Below, in pieces: positions 23,658 through 35,514 of a DNA stretch of 64,000 nucleotides (positions within the stretch are counted from its first letter, which is position 1; each line of letters opens with the position of its first letter). The position numbers and the translations under genes were made by a program. The notes below the pieces were generated by a model. That model worked only from the letters and a program-made list of their open reading frames with translations. It ran no database searches and was not told where the DNA came from. Location: positions 81,496,862 to 81,560,861 of the forward strand of contig NC_080584.1 of assembly GCF_029962835.1 (NCBI RefSeq), in the 5' to 3' direction. The DNA is from Magnolia sinica (Eukaryota; Streptophyta; Magnoliopsida; Magnoliales; Magnoliaceae).

Positions 23658-23903
23658 TTATTCCATGTATACCTCCTCATTGAGGTCACCGTTCAAGAAT
23701 GCGGTCTTTATATTTATCTGGTGGATGTGAAGATGATGTATAAAAGCTAGCGCAAATAATATCCTAATGGATGTTATCCTAGCTACAGGAGAGTATGTGT
23801 CAAAGTAATCCATCCCTTCTTTTTGTATAAAACCCTTAGCTGCTAGTCGAGCTTTAAAGGTTTGGATAGTCCCATCAGTGTGGTATTTCTTCCAAATACC
23901 CAC
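23658..23903 (-). pseudogene. copia reverse transcriptase, N-terminal part
   Basis: KARLAAKGFIQKEGMDYFD, TYSPVARITSIRILFALA and KTAFLNGDLNEEVYME identify the first RT motifs. It ends in TAA at 23658. A frameshift near 23887 separates it from the preceding integrase/linker frame. Confidence 0.85.
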
Positions 23904-24655
23904 TTACAACCTATGGGTCTAGAACCTGAAGGTAAGTTTACTAGTTCCCATGTTTGGTTTGATAGTATGAATTTCATTTCATCATTTATAGCTTCTTTCC
24001 AAAAAGCTGAGTCTCTAGAGAATACGGCCTCTTTATAAGTTTTAGGATCATCTTCTATAGTCATTACTATAGATATTTTTCTTATAACGTTTTCTCTATC
24101 TCCTTCTAAAAGATGAAAAATGATACGTTGTGAGTCTATGTAGTCATCTCCTAGACTCTTCTCTATTCTTGTCCTTTGACTCCTACAAGGTTCAACAGGA
24201 GCTTCCACCACCTGTGGAGCTGTGCTATATGGTTCTCTATTAGGAGTTTGGATTTCATTATTCTTTGACTCCAAGGATAGTGAGTTCTCAAAGAACTCAA
24301 CGTCTCTTGATTCTATTATTGTATTAGACTCTATGTCTAGAAGTCTATAAGCTTTACTATTTTGTGCATACCCTACGAAGGCGCACTTAATAGCTCTTGG
24401 TCCTAACTTAGTTCTTTTTGGATCAGGGGTTCTGCAATACGCAAGACACCCCCACACTTTTAGATAACATAGGTTAGGTTTTCTACCTCTCCATGTTTCA
24501 TATGGAGATATTTTATATTTTTTAGACGGAATTCTGTTTAGTATATGACATGCTGCAAGTAGTGCCTCACCCCATAGATTTAGTGGCAACTTTGCTCTTA
24601 TCAGCATTGAGTTGACCATTTCTACTAATGTTCTATTCTTCCTTTCAGCTATTCT
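23843..24655 (-). pseudogene. copia integrase C-terminal part and linker to RT
   Basis: The reading stretch includes AERKNRTLVEMVNSML (the catalytic Glu region), LWGEALLAACHILNRIPSK, VWGCLAYCRTPDPKRTKLGP and AIKCAFVGYAQNSKAYRLLD, then an acidic linker and the start of RT (AFWKEAINDEM, SNQTWELV). The upstream frame is interrupted by TAA at 24656-24658. Confidence 0.85.
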
Positions 24656-24658
24656 GTT

Positions 24659-25130
24659 TTATTGAGGTGTGTATGGCGCTGTACATTGATGTATCAGTCC
24701 ATGTTCTTTACAGAAGTTATCGAATTCATTAGAGAAGTATTCTCCTCCTCTATCGCTACGGAGAATTTTTATCTTCTTATTTAGTTGATTCTCTACTTCT
24801 GCTTTATATATTGTAAACATATTCAATGTTTCATCTTTGCTCTTTAATAGGTACACATACACATACCTAGAGCAATCATCTATAAAGGTTAAGAAGTACC
24901 ATTTACCTCCACGAGTAATAATGCCGTTTAACTCACAGATATCACTGTGCATAAGATCCAAAACTTGAGATGATCTTTCAAAACTTGGAAAAAGTTTCTT
25001 CGTCATTTTTGGATCGTATGCACACTTCACATTTTTCGGTTTCATTATTTGTGTATGAGATTAAACCATTTTTAGTCATGAACTTTAAGGTACTATACCC
25101 TATATGGGCTAGCCTATCATGCCACAGTCC
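24659..25130 (-). pseudogene. copia integrase core (first tandem copy)
   Basis: The minus frame has SSQVLDLMHSDICELNG, RGGKWYFLTFIDDCSRYVYV and KKIKILRSDRGGEYFSNEF, covering the two catalytic Asp regions of integrase. The unit 24701-25130 is tandemly repeated at 25131-25560. Both copies carry the same one-base expansion in an A-run (plus strand T-run near 25010 and 25440) that shifts the frame between the zinc-binding and core parts. Confidence 0.85.
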
Positions 25131-25560
25131 ATGTTCTTTACAGAAGTTATCGAATTCATTAGAGAAGTATTCTCCTCTTCTATCGCTATGGAGAATTTTT
25201 ATCTTCTTATTTAGTTGATTCTTTACTTTTGCTTTATATATTTTAAACATATTCAATGCTTCATCTTTGCTCTTTAATAGGTACACATACACATACCTAG
25301 AGCAATCATCTATAAAGGTTAAGAAGTACCGTTTACCGCCACGAGTAATAATGCCATTTAACTCACAGATATCACTGTGCATAAGATCCAAAACTTGAGA
25401 TGATCTTTCAACACTTGGAAAAAGTTTCTTCGTCATTTTTGGATCGTATGCACACTTCACATTTTTCGGTTTCATTATTTATGTATGAGATTAAACCATT
25501 TTTAGTCATGAACTTTAAGGTACTATACCCTATATGGGCTAGCCTATCATGCCACAGTCC
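24701..25560 (-). repeat. 430-bp tandem duplication in copia integrase
   Basis: Units 24701-25130 and 25131-25560 are nearly identical and joined at a shared CAGTCC word. The duplicated section covers the GAG-pre-integrase HxxxH...CxxC motif and most of the integrase core. On the minus strand the protein therefore runs into ...FCKEHGL and then jumps back to WHDRLAHIGYSTLKF. Confidence 0.93.
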
Positions 25561-25959
25561 AGCGGATTCAACCATATACGCAGAAGTGCTACTTTCATTT
25601 AGAGAAAACTTAACCATCTCATTAGAAGCATATTCCTTTCCGACAAAATTCTCATTCTTGGACAGAATCAGTTTACCTGACTCATACACCACCCGTATGC
25701 CTGGTTTTCCTAGAAGATCCCTAGAAACTAAGTTTCTTCTCATGTCTGGAAGGTGCAGTACATTAGTCAGAATCATTTTCTTTCCAAAGGTGAATATCAG
25801 TTCGACAGTTCCTTTGTCAACGACCTTCGATCGGACTTCATTACCCATTTGGACTTCTTGACCATCGGTCAATTCTTCATAGGTTTTGAAGGCTGATTTG
25901 TCGTAGCACCAACCTGGAAATTTGCCTTGGATGGTATTCACTTCAGTGATCATAGCCAC
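25408..25959 (-). pseudogene. copia protease / GAG-pre-integrase region
   Basis: The frame includes MITEVNTIQGKFPGWCYDKS, GTVELIFTFGKKMILTNVLH and MRRNLVSRDLLGKPG, typical of copia aspartic protease, then the pre-integrase WHDRLAHIGY...CEVC zinc-binding motif. A recognisable D-(T/S)-G active-site triad is missing where it should lie, just before CYDKSAF, which suggests a small in-frame deletion. The frame ends at the A-run frameshift. Confidence 0.8.
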
Positions 25960-26013
25960 GATATCGCCTTCTTCTACTGCACTTACCTCTTTTTTAGATT
26001 TACGATAGCGGCA

Positions 26014-26520
26014 TACTCAAACATAGTGCCCGATTTTCCCACAGACATAGCATGAGCCTTTGAACTTTTCGTTCTTCTTTTGGGTGTTCTTCTTAAATTT
26101 CTCTTTATTAGGTTTCAGGGAATCATCCTTCTCCGGATGTTTGTTATTAGTGTTTTCTACAACATGTACCTTGGACGAGGCATTCCCGTTATCATTCTTT
26201 CTATCGCGGTTACGGGATTCTTCCTCAATCCTGAGGTATTTCTGGATTTGTTCCAGTATGTAGTCCTCGATTTTATGCAGCAACTTCTTTCTATAGTCTT
26301 TCCACATCGGTGGCAATTTGGCGATTATAGCCCCGACTTGGAATGATTTAGGAAGATCGATTTTTATCGCTTCGATTTTGTTAACTATTAGCTGCAGTTC
26401 TTGGATTTGGGGTAGCAACGGTTTATTATCTACCATGCTGAAGTCAAAATACCTAGCGATGAGAAACTTGTTGGTATCTTCTTCTTCAGCCTTGTATTTG
26501 AATTCCAGAGCGGCTCAGAT
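26014..26520 (-). pseudogene. copia gag (UBN2-type) with zinc knuckle
   Basis: Reading from about 26520 on the minus strand: KYKAEEEDTNKFLIARYFDF, IQELQLIVNKIEAIKIDLP, FQVGAIIAKLPPMWKDYRKK and RIEEESRNRD, then a lysine-rich stretch and a CYVCGKIGHYV zinc knuckle interrupted by TGA at 26014-26016 before its last Cys. The N-terminal gag upstream of 26520 is scrambled by stops. Confidence 0.85.
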
Positions 26521-26846
26521 CTCATTTACTAATGACTCTGTTGGTACAGATCGTACAGGCGGTCGGAGAGAGCATTTAGAATGTGTCCTCGACACAAGAG
26601 TTCGTCTTCGACTCTTTTGATGCGGGCAGCCACCTGTTCAGGTATGTCGTTATCGGATGTTTCAGGTAGTGCTTACAAATTTGGATATAATATGTAATAG
26701 ATCTTCAGCGTCGTTAGGAGAAATTTCAGCTTGTCTTGCCATCTTGTAAAATTGGTTCTATCGAACCGATCAAGACGTATCAAGTCTTGATTCATCAACT
26801 TGATGGATGAAACACTGTTGGCTTCCATCAAATAATGCTTTAAGAT

Positions 26847-28171
26847 TGTTGTAAATTTTACAGATTAATATATTTATGTATAATGTGGAAACCAAAAAAT
26901 TACAAAATAATCTGAAATCAGGACAGGCTAAAGCACGTCTGAAACGCTATCCTTAAAGTGTTATTTGCCCCTACTCAAGTTAATTGAGTATGCTGATAGG
27001 TTATAGGCAAACCGCTTCTAGGATACGACGAGCCTGGTGTGGGTCTGCGTTCAGCAAACACGAAGGCCTACCAAATAGAACTCTTATACATTCTATTTGG
27101 CAGAATTATAATATAAAAAAAATCCCAAAAGAGAAAGAAAGAGAATAATTTTTCTTTTGATTTAGACCACTGCACTGGTCAGTTCTTCAGCCACTGGTTT
27201 AGATGAACCGTTCTAGACCACACCGTTGGTCTGTTCTTCTAGCAAAGGTTCAACCCTTGCTGTCTTGCTGGAACCTCTGGAGTATTGGAGAGAAGTAATG
27301 AGCCGTGTCTCAATTCGTATGGGTCTGCTGGAGTGGGTTGAGAGATGGTTTGGAAACTCATCCAGACCCTCCTTTTATAGGCTATGATGGCTGGGGGTTA
27401 TGGTCCAATGAATTTAATCTCATGATTGTTTTCTAACTGTTGGAGAAAACTAGTCGTTTTATGGCTGTTTTCTGACTGTTGTGCATGGGCCATTAAGCTG
27501 CTGCATGTGACTGTTGTGAGACAGCAGCTAGCCATTTTCTAGCTGTTGGGCTAGCCATGCAGCAGTTACAGCTGGACCCTGCACTAACTGCACAGCTGTT
27601 ACAGATTTGTTGCAACAGCTCTATTTTCCAGCCCTCTATATATTCTGGAGGAGTCATTCAGTCCTCTAGTCTTCCCTTCATCCAACCATCCGCCTTAGTC
27701 ACTTAGTCGCACCGCGACTCATACACGTCTCGCTCCGATTCGCTCAAGGTCACGAAGGAGCGACCCTCTGCGACACGATGCAGACGTGCAAAGTGCAAAG
27801 TGTGCCACTAACGCCTCTACAGCCACACTGCCTCACATGCCCACACCCTCGCACCGAGCCCTTGCCTATGACCGAGACCGAGTCTGAATCCGAGACCGAG
27901 CCTGTGCCCGTGCCCGTGCCAGTGCCCGAGCCCGAGCCCGAGCGCGCGCGCGGGTGTTCCAGTGCGTAAGGTCCATAGTCCTTGGACTAGGTGAGTAAAT
28001 ATTATAATACTCCACTATTTTCATTTAAATCATTTTTTCTTCTCTTCCCTTTCCCATGTGAGACTATTCCTAAAAACTCACAAAACGGTGTTTTTCAAAA
28101 CTACTTTTTGTATATCACATATTATTTTCATTATTAAAATATATTTTATTAAAATCAATATTTTTGCAACA
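26847..28171 (-). repeat. 5' LTR of the copia element
   Basis: It runs from TGTTGTAAATT to GCAACA, colinear with 20597-21931. Its variable hexamer patch (27840-27955) is rich in CCCGTG/CCCGAG rather than GAGTCTGA. The element's transcript would start within this LTR, leftward. Confidence 0.88.
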
Positions 28172-28176
28172 TTCAT

Positions 28177-28905
28177 GGGACAAAACAGACACCTAGGCGA
28201 CGGTCACGCCCCCATATGGACACAATGGACGGTCCCGATCATTGATCCGGGCAATGAGTCGAATCCACTAGTGAAAAATGGATGGAGACGCTGTCCGTCA
28301 TTGGAAATTTTGGGATTTTAGTTGGTCAGTCTCGTGCATAGCCTGTGCACGTGCACATTGTGCACGCACAGTATACATGTGGGGTCCACTGTAGTGTGTA
28401 GTGGAATCTGCTCCGAGCATCCGTTCATCACCCTGTTTAATGGGTTAAGACCAGAATTGACACATATCCAGATATCAGGTGGGCCTCAAATCAGGCTTTT
28501 AGGGGAAGATCTGTCCGTTGGGCCACTTCCTCAAGGATTTGATAGCTGAAATTTGATATGTACGGTTAATTTATGGTCTCCAAGCCATATATAAAGTTTT
28601 GATCCAAAAAGATAGTGGGAACCCTGTGATCTTGCATTCTAGATGAGTTTCAGGCCCGTTTAACGTTAGTGCCGTGATTTTTTAGATCTCTGGCATGTAA
28701 ATTCTTCGATCTCAGTCCCCTGGGGTCCGTCCCTTGCCTTGGTGATTTATGAGAGTTAAATCCATGCTTTTAGTACCATTTTTCAATCCAGACTCCTAAA
28801 TCCACCTTGCAACATAAACACCATTAAAATAAGTCGTTAAACAGTATCATGTTCGTAAAATCAGGTAATAACTGGGGTCTAATATGCAATATTTGACCCT
28901 CAACA
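28177..28905 (-). mobile_element. Solo LTR of an Athila-like family, right part
   Basis: This continues the LTR interrupted at 20596. It shares AATATCCAGATATCAGGTGG-like, TCTGTCCGTTGGGCCACTT and GCAATATTTGACCCTCAACA with the right ends of the LTRs at 46041 and 55786. The LTR terminus CAACA at 28905 is followed by target duplication TGATA. Confidence 0.8.
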
Positions 28906-28910
28906 TGATA

Positions 28911-29240
28911 ATATGTTATGTTATAAATAATGTGTGTAATTGGGATTTGGGGAGAAGAGAGGTGTTTTAGGTTTTCTAAATTCGTTCCTAAGGGTTTCAA
29001 GGGGATAGCTTGGGCTTAAGGAGTAGATTCGAGGCTTGTTCGGATCAGTAATCTCTACCTCTTGTAATTTCTTCTTTCATAGTGCATTATCATTACTTTG
29101 TGCCGTGGTTTTTTTTCTATAAGGGTTTTTCCACGTAAAATTCAGATTATTTGTATTTGGACTTGGTTGTGCGATTGATAGTACTTTGCTTGATTCATCT
29201 TTATGTGCTTCCGTGGTTCTCCAACACATAAATCATCAGA
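28911..29240 (+). mobile_element. Fragment resembling the 3' end of a copia LTR
   Basis: The run CTACCTCTTGTAATTTCTTC ... GCCGTGGTTTTTTTTCTATA, then AGGGTTTTTCCACGTAAAATT, is a layout often seen at the R/U5 end of plant Ty1/copia LTRs. Ends and target duplication are not defined. Confidence 0.4.
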
Positions 29241-29509
29241 CCAATTGGCAGCGTACGAATAGAACTTACAAACAAAGAAAGTACATGATCCAAAAATTGC
29301 TTTGTACATGATCTAAAAATCATAAACAGAGGAAGTACAAGATCTAAAATACATTACTTTGTACAATGAACTTGGTTTTTCATTTATGAGAGGGGACCCA
29401 TGGTTCCTTAATCCAGGATTCTTAGAGTTGGACTGGATCATTTTTAAAAGATTAAATTCATTAGGTGGGGATGGGAAATACTTTTCAAACAAAACGAGAT
29501 AGGAGATTG

Positions 29510-29880
29510 ATTCTATGGGCTCAGTGACGTCCATTCCTGAAGCCACGAAGGGCCATGATGTCACCAATTGATGTAGCTCTTCTGGAGGCATATGCACAAT
29601 ATCAACGTAATTTTAGCATTGGTGGCAATGTTTGGCATAGTCGATTGCTTCTTTCATTATCTTGGGCTAGTAATACCCCATGCGCCGCACCTGATGATAA
29701 AAGTCATGGCTCGCTTGATGTGCTCTACATTTCCCCTCATGTGCTTCTTTCATCATGTAATGGGCCTCATCTTGATCCAAACATTGCAACAACACTCCAT
29801 CATATGAGCGATGATATAGAATGTCATTGTGCAACACAAAAGAACCAGCTTGCCGCTTGACCTGTGTTCTCAATTTGAGG
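29510..29880 (-). pseudogene. Ty3/gypsy integrase zinc-binding fragment
   Basis: The minus frames show FVLHNDILYHRSYDGVLLQC, KEAHEGKCRAHQASHDFYHQ, RRMGYYWPKIM, HCHQC, and EELHQLVTSWPF ahead of a GMDV-like first catalytic Asp. This is the HHCC and start of core of a gypsy integrase. A stop follows HCHQC, and similarity ends near 29510. It is an isolated dead fragment. Confidence 0.75.
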
Positions 29881-29899
29881 TCCTTTGTAACGAACCCAT

Positions 29900-30651
29900 A
29901 CTTGAGGTTGTCCGTGAATGGTTGTTGTTATGGGAGATTCTGAGCCAACCTCAATCGAAGCTAGCTTGGCTCGACCTCATCCTAGGATGGTCCAATTGAG
30001 CTTAGTTCAAGGTCAGCTTGACTAGACGAACAGCCGCATCAGATACTTCATCAGGCAGGATCACAAAGTTAGGTAGGTCCGACCCGTGGTGAGATATGAG
30101 CTCAGAAGATTTAGACAGAACCGATTGCAAGTGATCGGGGCATATTTGTCTACAATTGATTTGACGTGATTTGAGCCCAATCAAGGATAATTGTGCTTGG
30201 CTCATTTGCTTTGTCTGAATCTAGACAATCAGTCAAGATAATGCGGTTGAGCCAGACTTAATCCAGTAACGCACGATGGCATTAATCATTGAACCATGTT
30301 CATAGAGTAGTCGACAACATCAGCGCACTCGCGGTTCTCGCCTAACGGCAGAGATTGTGCCGAGATTGACGGACATGTTCACTCCAATCAACTAGTATAA
30401 ATAGGGGACTCAGAACAAGTACGCAAAATCTATCACCTAAAACCCACCTATATACGCTACTTAGACCTAGATTCCTCACTTGACTTTGGCATCGGAAGGT
30501 CCCCTGCTCTAGCCAGGGTCTCCTTTGCTTTCCTCTTGTACAGGCTTACAGAGCTCGGCGAGGGTATGCCAGATTTCTGCATCAACAGTTGTCTCCAATC
30601 TTCTTTTGTTACTTCGAAACAACATATGGGCTGAGAGCTTGATGCCTCATC
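29900..30651 (+). mobile_element. Tat-like gypsy LTR fragment
   Basis: It contains TATAAATAGGGG (30396-30407) followed by CTTTGGCATCGGAAGGTCCC, the same layout as the LTR at 6104-6685 (TATA box then GGCATCGGAG). It is cut abruptly at 30651, where the 6.24-kb direct repeat begins. No primer site remains. Confidence 0.5.
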
Positions 30652-31120
30652 TTTCAACTCCAATGAAGTGGATTGGCTGGTGTATCACACACCACTAACC
30701 TTGGCTGGTGTGGGTATGTGTCATGCAAAAGCGAGCACTAGCGCTCCTTGAGCTTTATATGAATGGTTCAAAGGAGATCAAAGTTACATGGCCTCAAAAT
30801 GATGTATTTATCATATTTACACCATTCATCCATTTTGAGGGATCATTTTAGAGCACGACCCCAAAAATGATTCATATCCAAAGCTTAATTGGATCACACC
30901 ACAAATAACAGTGGGAATAATGATTCTCACCGTTAAAACATTTACAGGGCTCACCATAACATTTATTTTCCATCCAATATGTTCATAAGGTCACACAGAC
31001 TTGTATGAAAAGGAAAAACAAATATCATATTAATCCAAAACGGTTTCTGTAACACCCATATTTTTTTAAAAAATAAAATTTAAAATTTAAAATTTAAATT
31101 TTAAACTTTAAATGGGAAAG
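30652..31120 (+). repeat. 469-bp block repeated at 36895-37363
   Basis: It starts TTTCAACTCCAATGAAGTGG and ends AAATGGGAAAG directly before an LTR in both copies. It contains genomic-repeat-like sentences (CCATCCAATATGTTCATAAGG) and an AT-rich AAATTT run. The second copy sits where the 3' internal region with polypurine tract should be; GGGAAAG could serve as a weak tract. Confidence 0.85.
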
Positions 31121-32743
31121 TGTAACACCCCGTACTTTCCAGTACTCGGGTGTTACCGTGTAACTAAACTTAGCATAAACACAAGCCAGACTTAAGTAAG
31201 CACTTACGTTCATCCTAGTTTAAATCCGACCGTTGAAAAATAATCCGCACCTATATATTTAATGTACATAAAGTATTATGAAAATAATATTATATTAACT
31301 AAGCATGATGGATAATAATTTTACGATGTATAATTAAATTATAAATATCAACGTAGTATTAAATATTCTATACAAAAATTATGAGATATTTTAAGAAGAT
31401 GGTATATTATTTAACAATGAAATTTTAAAAGAGATATTGTAAAATTTTCAATCCATACACATGTGTAATAGGATATTTTATGTTGGGGAATTAAATATTA
31501 ATAAATACATAATTAATAGCATGTAAATAGTAGCTTGTTAACATTAGAAATTGTATTTATATATATATATATATATTTGTATGAGTTTTTAATTATTTTA
31601 ATCAAAAGAAAATCCATATTAATATTAGTATTAGTTAATAATGCATGATGAAGGCCTTAAATGGACCCTTGAACCCTTTTAACCATCAAATTTCAATTGT
31701 GGACTGATCTGACCAGCAGATCATCGGGGATCCACCATTAGGGCATGAAATTTGAGTGTATGGCCCACCTGGACCTTGGGTCTGCCCCATCTTTGGTCTA
31801 AGGCCCTAAGTGGACCCCTAGAACCTAATGCATGGTGTGGATTTCTGAAAAACATCTCTGTGGGCCCCACAGCTATTGCGTGCGTGCACCAGAGGGAGTG
31901 CACTTGAGGTGCACTGGATTACATCTCCAGTCAAATCGGGCTTGACCCGAAATCCCTCCAAAAAGGAGAGATTTTCTCTCTCTTCTGCTGTTTTCACAGC
32001 GGACGGACGCCGTCCGTTTGGGACGTGTTATGGCCCACCATGAGGGACCAAATCAGTGATCTGGACCGTTAATCATGACCAGATGATGACCCTAAACAAA
32101 CCCCAGGTGGTCTCGTCTGCTAAAGTACACTCTCATGCACACAAGAACCGACCCAAACGAAGCTTATAAGCACATAGTTTCCAGAAATGGAAACTGCCTC
32201 CACTGTTGCCAACTCAACGATCCGAACAAAGAGGGTTCCTCTTATCCCAGACGTCCGTTTGAGGGCATCTCAACCGTCCAAACTCGGTTTCCACCTCAGC
32301 AAGGAAAACCACGACCGGTTTTCATTCCTTCCCACGGTTTTAAGAAAACCGAACGGCTGTATTCAATCCGGGCCATCCAGTTCTCATCCAATGGCCCTAG
32401 AGAGCTAGGGTTTTTCTATAAATGAGGAGGATCGAGTAGCCGCAGCTGCTCTCTACCTCTTGCTGTAGCTCGAGCGGAAAATGACTGTTTCCCTTCAACC
32501 TTCGAACCCACCAAGGAAACGTTGTTAGAGCTCCACTCCGACTATCCCCCAAGCTCCATTACACCCCTAGAAATCCTCTCATGCTGTCGTAATGGAGAAA
32601 GAATCATCAGAAAGAGATCTGCCATTGGAGCTGTCTCCTTCTTCCTCGTTTGAACCACACCAAACCAAGTCGATTTGGGTCGAATCCGGGGTCCCGTGAC
32701 TCCGCTGGACCTGCAGCAAGAAAAATAAGAAGAAGAAAAGAAA

Positions 32744-32787
<44 letters not shown>

Positions 32788-35512
32788 GAGGGAGCGTCCG
32801 CCACCGTGCCAGCTTCCCAAACTGAGTCGAGTCAGCTGGGTCGGGTGGTGAGTATCGGCCCTGGCTTAGTCCGATTTTTACTGGGGTTTTTCCAACTAAA
32901 TCAGGAAGAGAAGCAGGGGGAGAGATAGGAAGAAAAGAGAAAGAAAAGAGGGAGAAGAAGGTCAGAAAGAGTGCTGGAGCGGTGCAGCTGCACCATGCAC
33001 CGTTCAGCCACCATGCTTGCTGACTCGGGCCAGTCCAAGGCGAGTTCCCAACGAGTCAGGCCGAGTTGACAGGTTTTGTTGGGTGTTGGTTTGGGTGAGT
33101 GACTGCTGGGTTGACTCGGCTGGACCGAGTCTAGCCGAGTCGAGTTGAGTTTGGCATGATCCAAACTATTGCTGGATTTCCAGCATGTGGAAGGAGAGGG
33201 AAGAAGGAAAGGAAGAAAGAAAAGAGAAGGAAAGGAGGAGGAGAATAGAGAAGAAGAGGAGATGGTGTGGGATGTCTCCTCTTGGTGTAGCTGCCGAGTC
33301 GACTCGGTCCACATAAGTTGAGTTAAGGTGCTGGCTGAGTTGGGAAGCACGACAAGATAAGTCCACCTTCTCCTTCTAGATTTAAATGATTTCAATTACA
33401 ATTCTCATCATTAGATAGTAGTGTTTTATTTTACCATTATTAAGTATCACTATTGTTAGGATCATTAATAGCACATGATTAACTATTAGTAAAATGCCTA
33501 TATTGGTTAATACATACAGATTTCCATGATTAAATAAGAGTGTCTTGCTCTTCATTCTTAATTATTATCATCAATAGTAGATCTTAGTATTTATTATCAT
33601 CATTAGAGTTACTATAATTATCACAATTATTAAATGTGACTAACCATGGATAGGTTGATTTTGCTAAGTATTGGTTATTATAGACACTAGATATTAACAT
33701 TAATCATGTTATTCTTATTTTGTCATTGTAGGTTATTGATAATAAGATTAATATTATTAGTATTAATAGGCAGTTATTATTTATTTTTACTCCATTATAA
33801 TATTATTTTAATTAGGTGAGTTGAACTTCAAACCCTAAACTAAAGTAAAAGATTAGATTAATGAATAGAACCCTAAATCTAAATGATCCAAACCATAGGT
33901 CATGATCTTAACCATAGATAACATATGAAACTTGGATCTAATGGTACAAATTCATGAATTGTGTTAGGATTCAATTCTATAGGCGCAAGCACCTTGCGAC
34001 ACTAGTAGGCGATTCCAAGTATAAGGTGATGATTCTTCCCCTTGAGCTTTCCACCTTCTCATTGGCTTAAGTTATAGTTTTCATTAAAAATTATAATTGA
34101 TATCTCTCTCTTATAATCACATTTGTTAGCTGGTAGAAATTGAATTGCTATATTACCTGCTTAATGTTCATCCTGTATATTTGTTCATGCTTGTGGATTA
34201 TTTGTGTATTGCTTATGGACTTTAAACTGGTACATTAGTGGGAAACCCCCACTTATAAATGTACACCCATGCTTGGGATGTAAACCGACTGGTTGTGATT
34301 AAAATGGACCTTCGACTTAGTGGTTATTGAGTAGTGGTCTAAATGGATCATTGATGTGGGCCTACCATCCAGGGTTATTGTGTCCAAATGGTTTTCAAGG
34401 ATGGTCTTTTATCGCATGGTTTTGACACTCGCCCTATGAGGCCTATTTTTATAATTGCCCTATGTGGCTTGTTTGATATCGCCCTATGTGGCTTTGTTCT
34501 GATATTTTCCCTATATGGGTTCGAGGTTTTATACTGTGTAACCATGCGATGGTAAGCCCCATATCTAATATGATTGGCCACTAGTCGAGGGTTTCTATTA
34601 AACATCCTAAGATGGTAGCCTCATGAGGGGGATGGTGGTAATGGGACCTATGCCCACGCTGGGCCATGTGCTCCCGTAGTGACCTTTGAGCTTATCTAAA
34701 TTGGGGTTGTAAATGGACTAATAATGACTTGGCTAATCATGCATGACATACTAGGACGGCTTGGATCATTATGCCCATGCGATTACGCGGAGTGTTGCGC
34801 ATGACCAACCGATCGATTTATGATGATGACTTGGATCACTCATGCCCATACGAATATGCTGTTGCGCTGATGACCACTCACATCTTTGGGTGACGACCCC
34901 ATTCCTGTCTGGATGTTTTTCCCGGGGCACCGACCGTCCGGATGATTTACCCGGTCGATGATTGCATTCATGCATCCATGCACCTAATAAGCCTGCATTT
35001 ACTGTTTTGGTTGTCTGGATGTTTTATACTATCCCTTACCTAATGCGACGGTGTGTAATCTTGAGAGGAATTCACACTGAGTTGGCCACTCATCCATCAA
35101 ATATAAAACCGTACAGGTAGTACAGGTGGCTTAAGTGATATGCATGTTCAGACTTGATAAGAAGCAGGGTACGATCACCAGGAATGCTTGACTGTATGCT
35201 TGGAGGAGCTGTGTGATCTTGCGGCTTATATTTATATGCTTTCTATTATTTCTCATGTATTAGATCATGTAATTCTTCCATTTGTTAATTTTGGAGACAT
35301 TGGTTTGTATAAGTCATTATGGGCAGCTTCTTGTAAATTTGAATGATAATGAAATTTTTCTTTATGTCGATTTGTCCACACTACGCTCATTTGCTTACTC
35401 TGTTGAAGGAAAAAAAAAATGTACACTCGAATTTGACCATCTTTTAAAGTTAACACTCGGGTTTTTGGGACACGGGTCATATACTCGGGTCTTGAAAAGT
35501 CGGGACGTTACA
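31121..35512 (+). repeat. LTR1 of the LARD-like element
   Basis: It begins TGTAACACCCCGTACTTTCC and ends CGGGACGTTACA. A TATA box (TATAAAT) is at 32417-32423, followed by a GA-rich tract with a (GA)n microsatellite at about 32745-32785. The length is about 4.4 kb. A cluster of small deletions relative to LTR2 lies at about 34556-35010. ORFs inside are low complexity (Arg/Glu or Ser/Leu runs). Confidence 0.88.
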
Positions 35513-35514
35513 GT

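Larger units (their letters stand above)
20597..28171 (-). mobile_element. Complete Ty1/copia retrotransposon (mutated)
   Basis: The LTRs are 20597-21931 and 26847-28171, both TGTTGTAAATT...TTTTGCAACA. Perfect 5-bp target duplications TTCAT lie at 20592-20596 and 28172-28176. On the minus strand the order is gag, protease, integrase, reverse transcriptase, RNase H, polypurine tract: the Ty1/copia order. The coding region holds several stops and frameshifts plus a 430-bp tandem duplication, so it is non-autonomous. LTRs differ by many substitutions, so it is older than the Athila element at 43754. It inserted into the solo LTR. Confidence 0.93.

Noticed and set aside
32542..32928. Arg-Glu and Ser-Leu repeat frames (also at 38781-39173)
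   Set aside because: Translation of a (GA)n microsatellite in the LARD-like LTR; lengths change with repeat number between the two LTRs.
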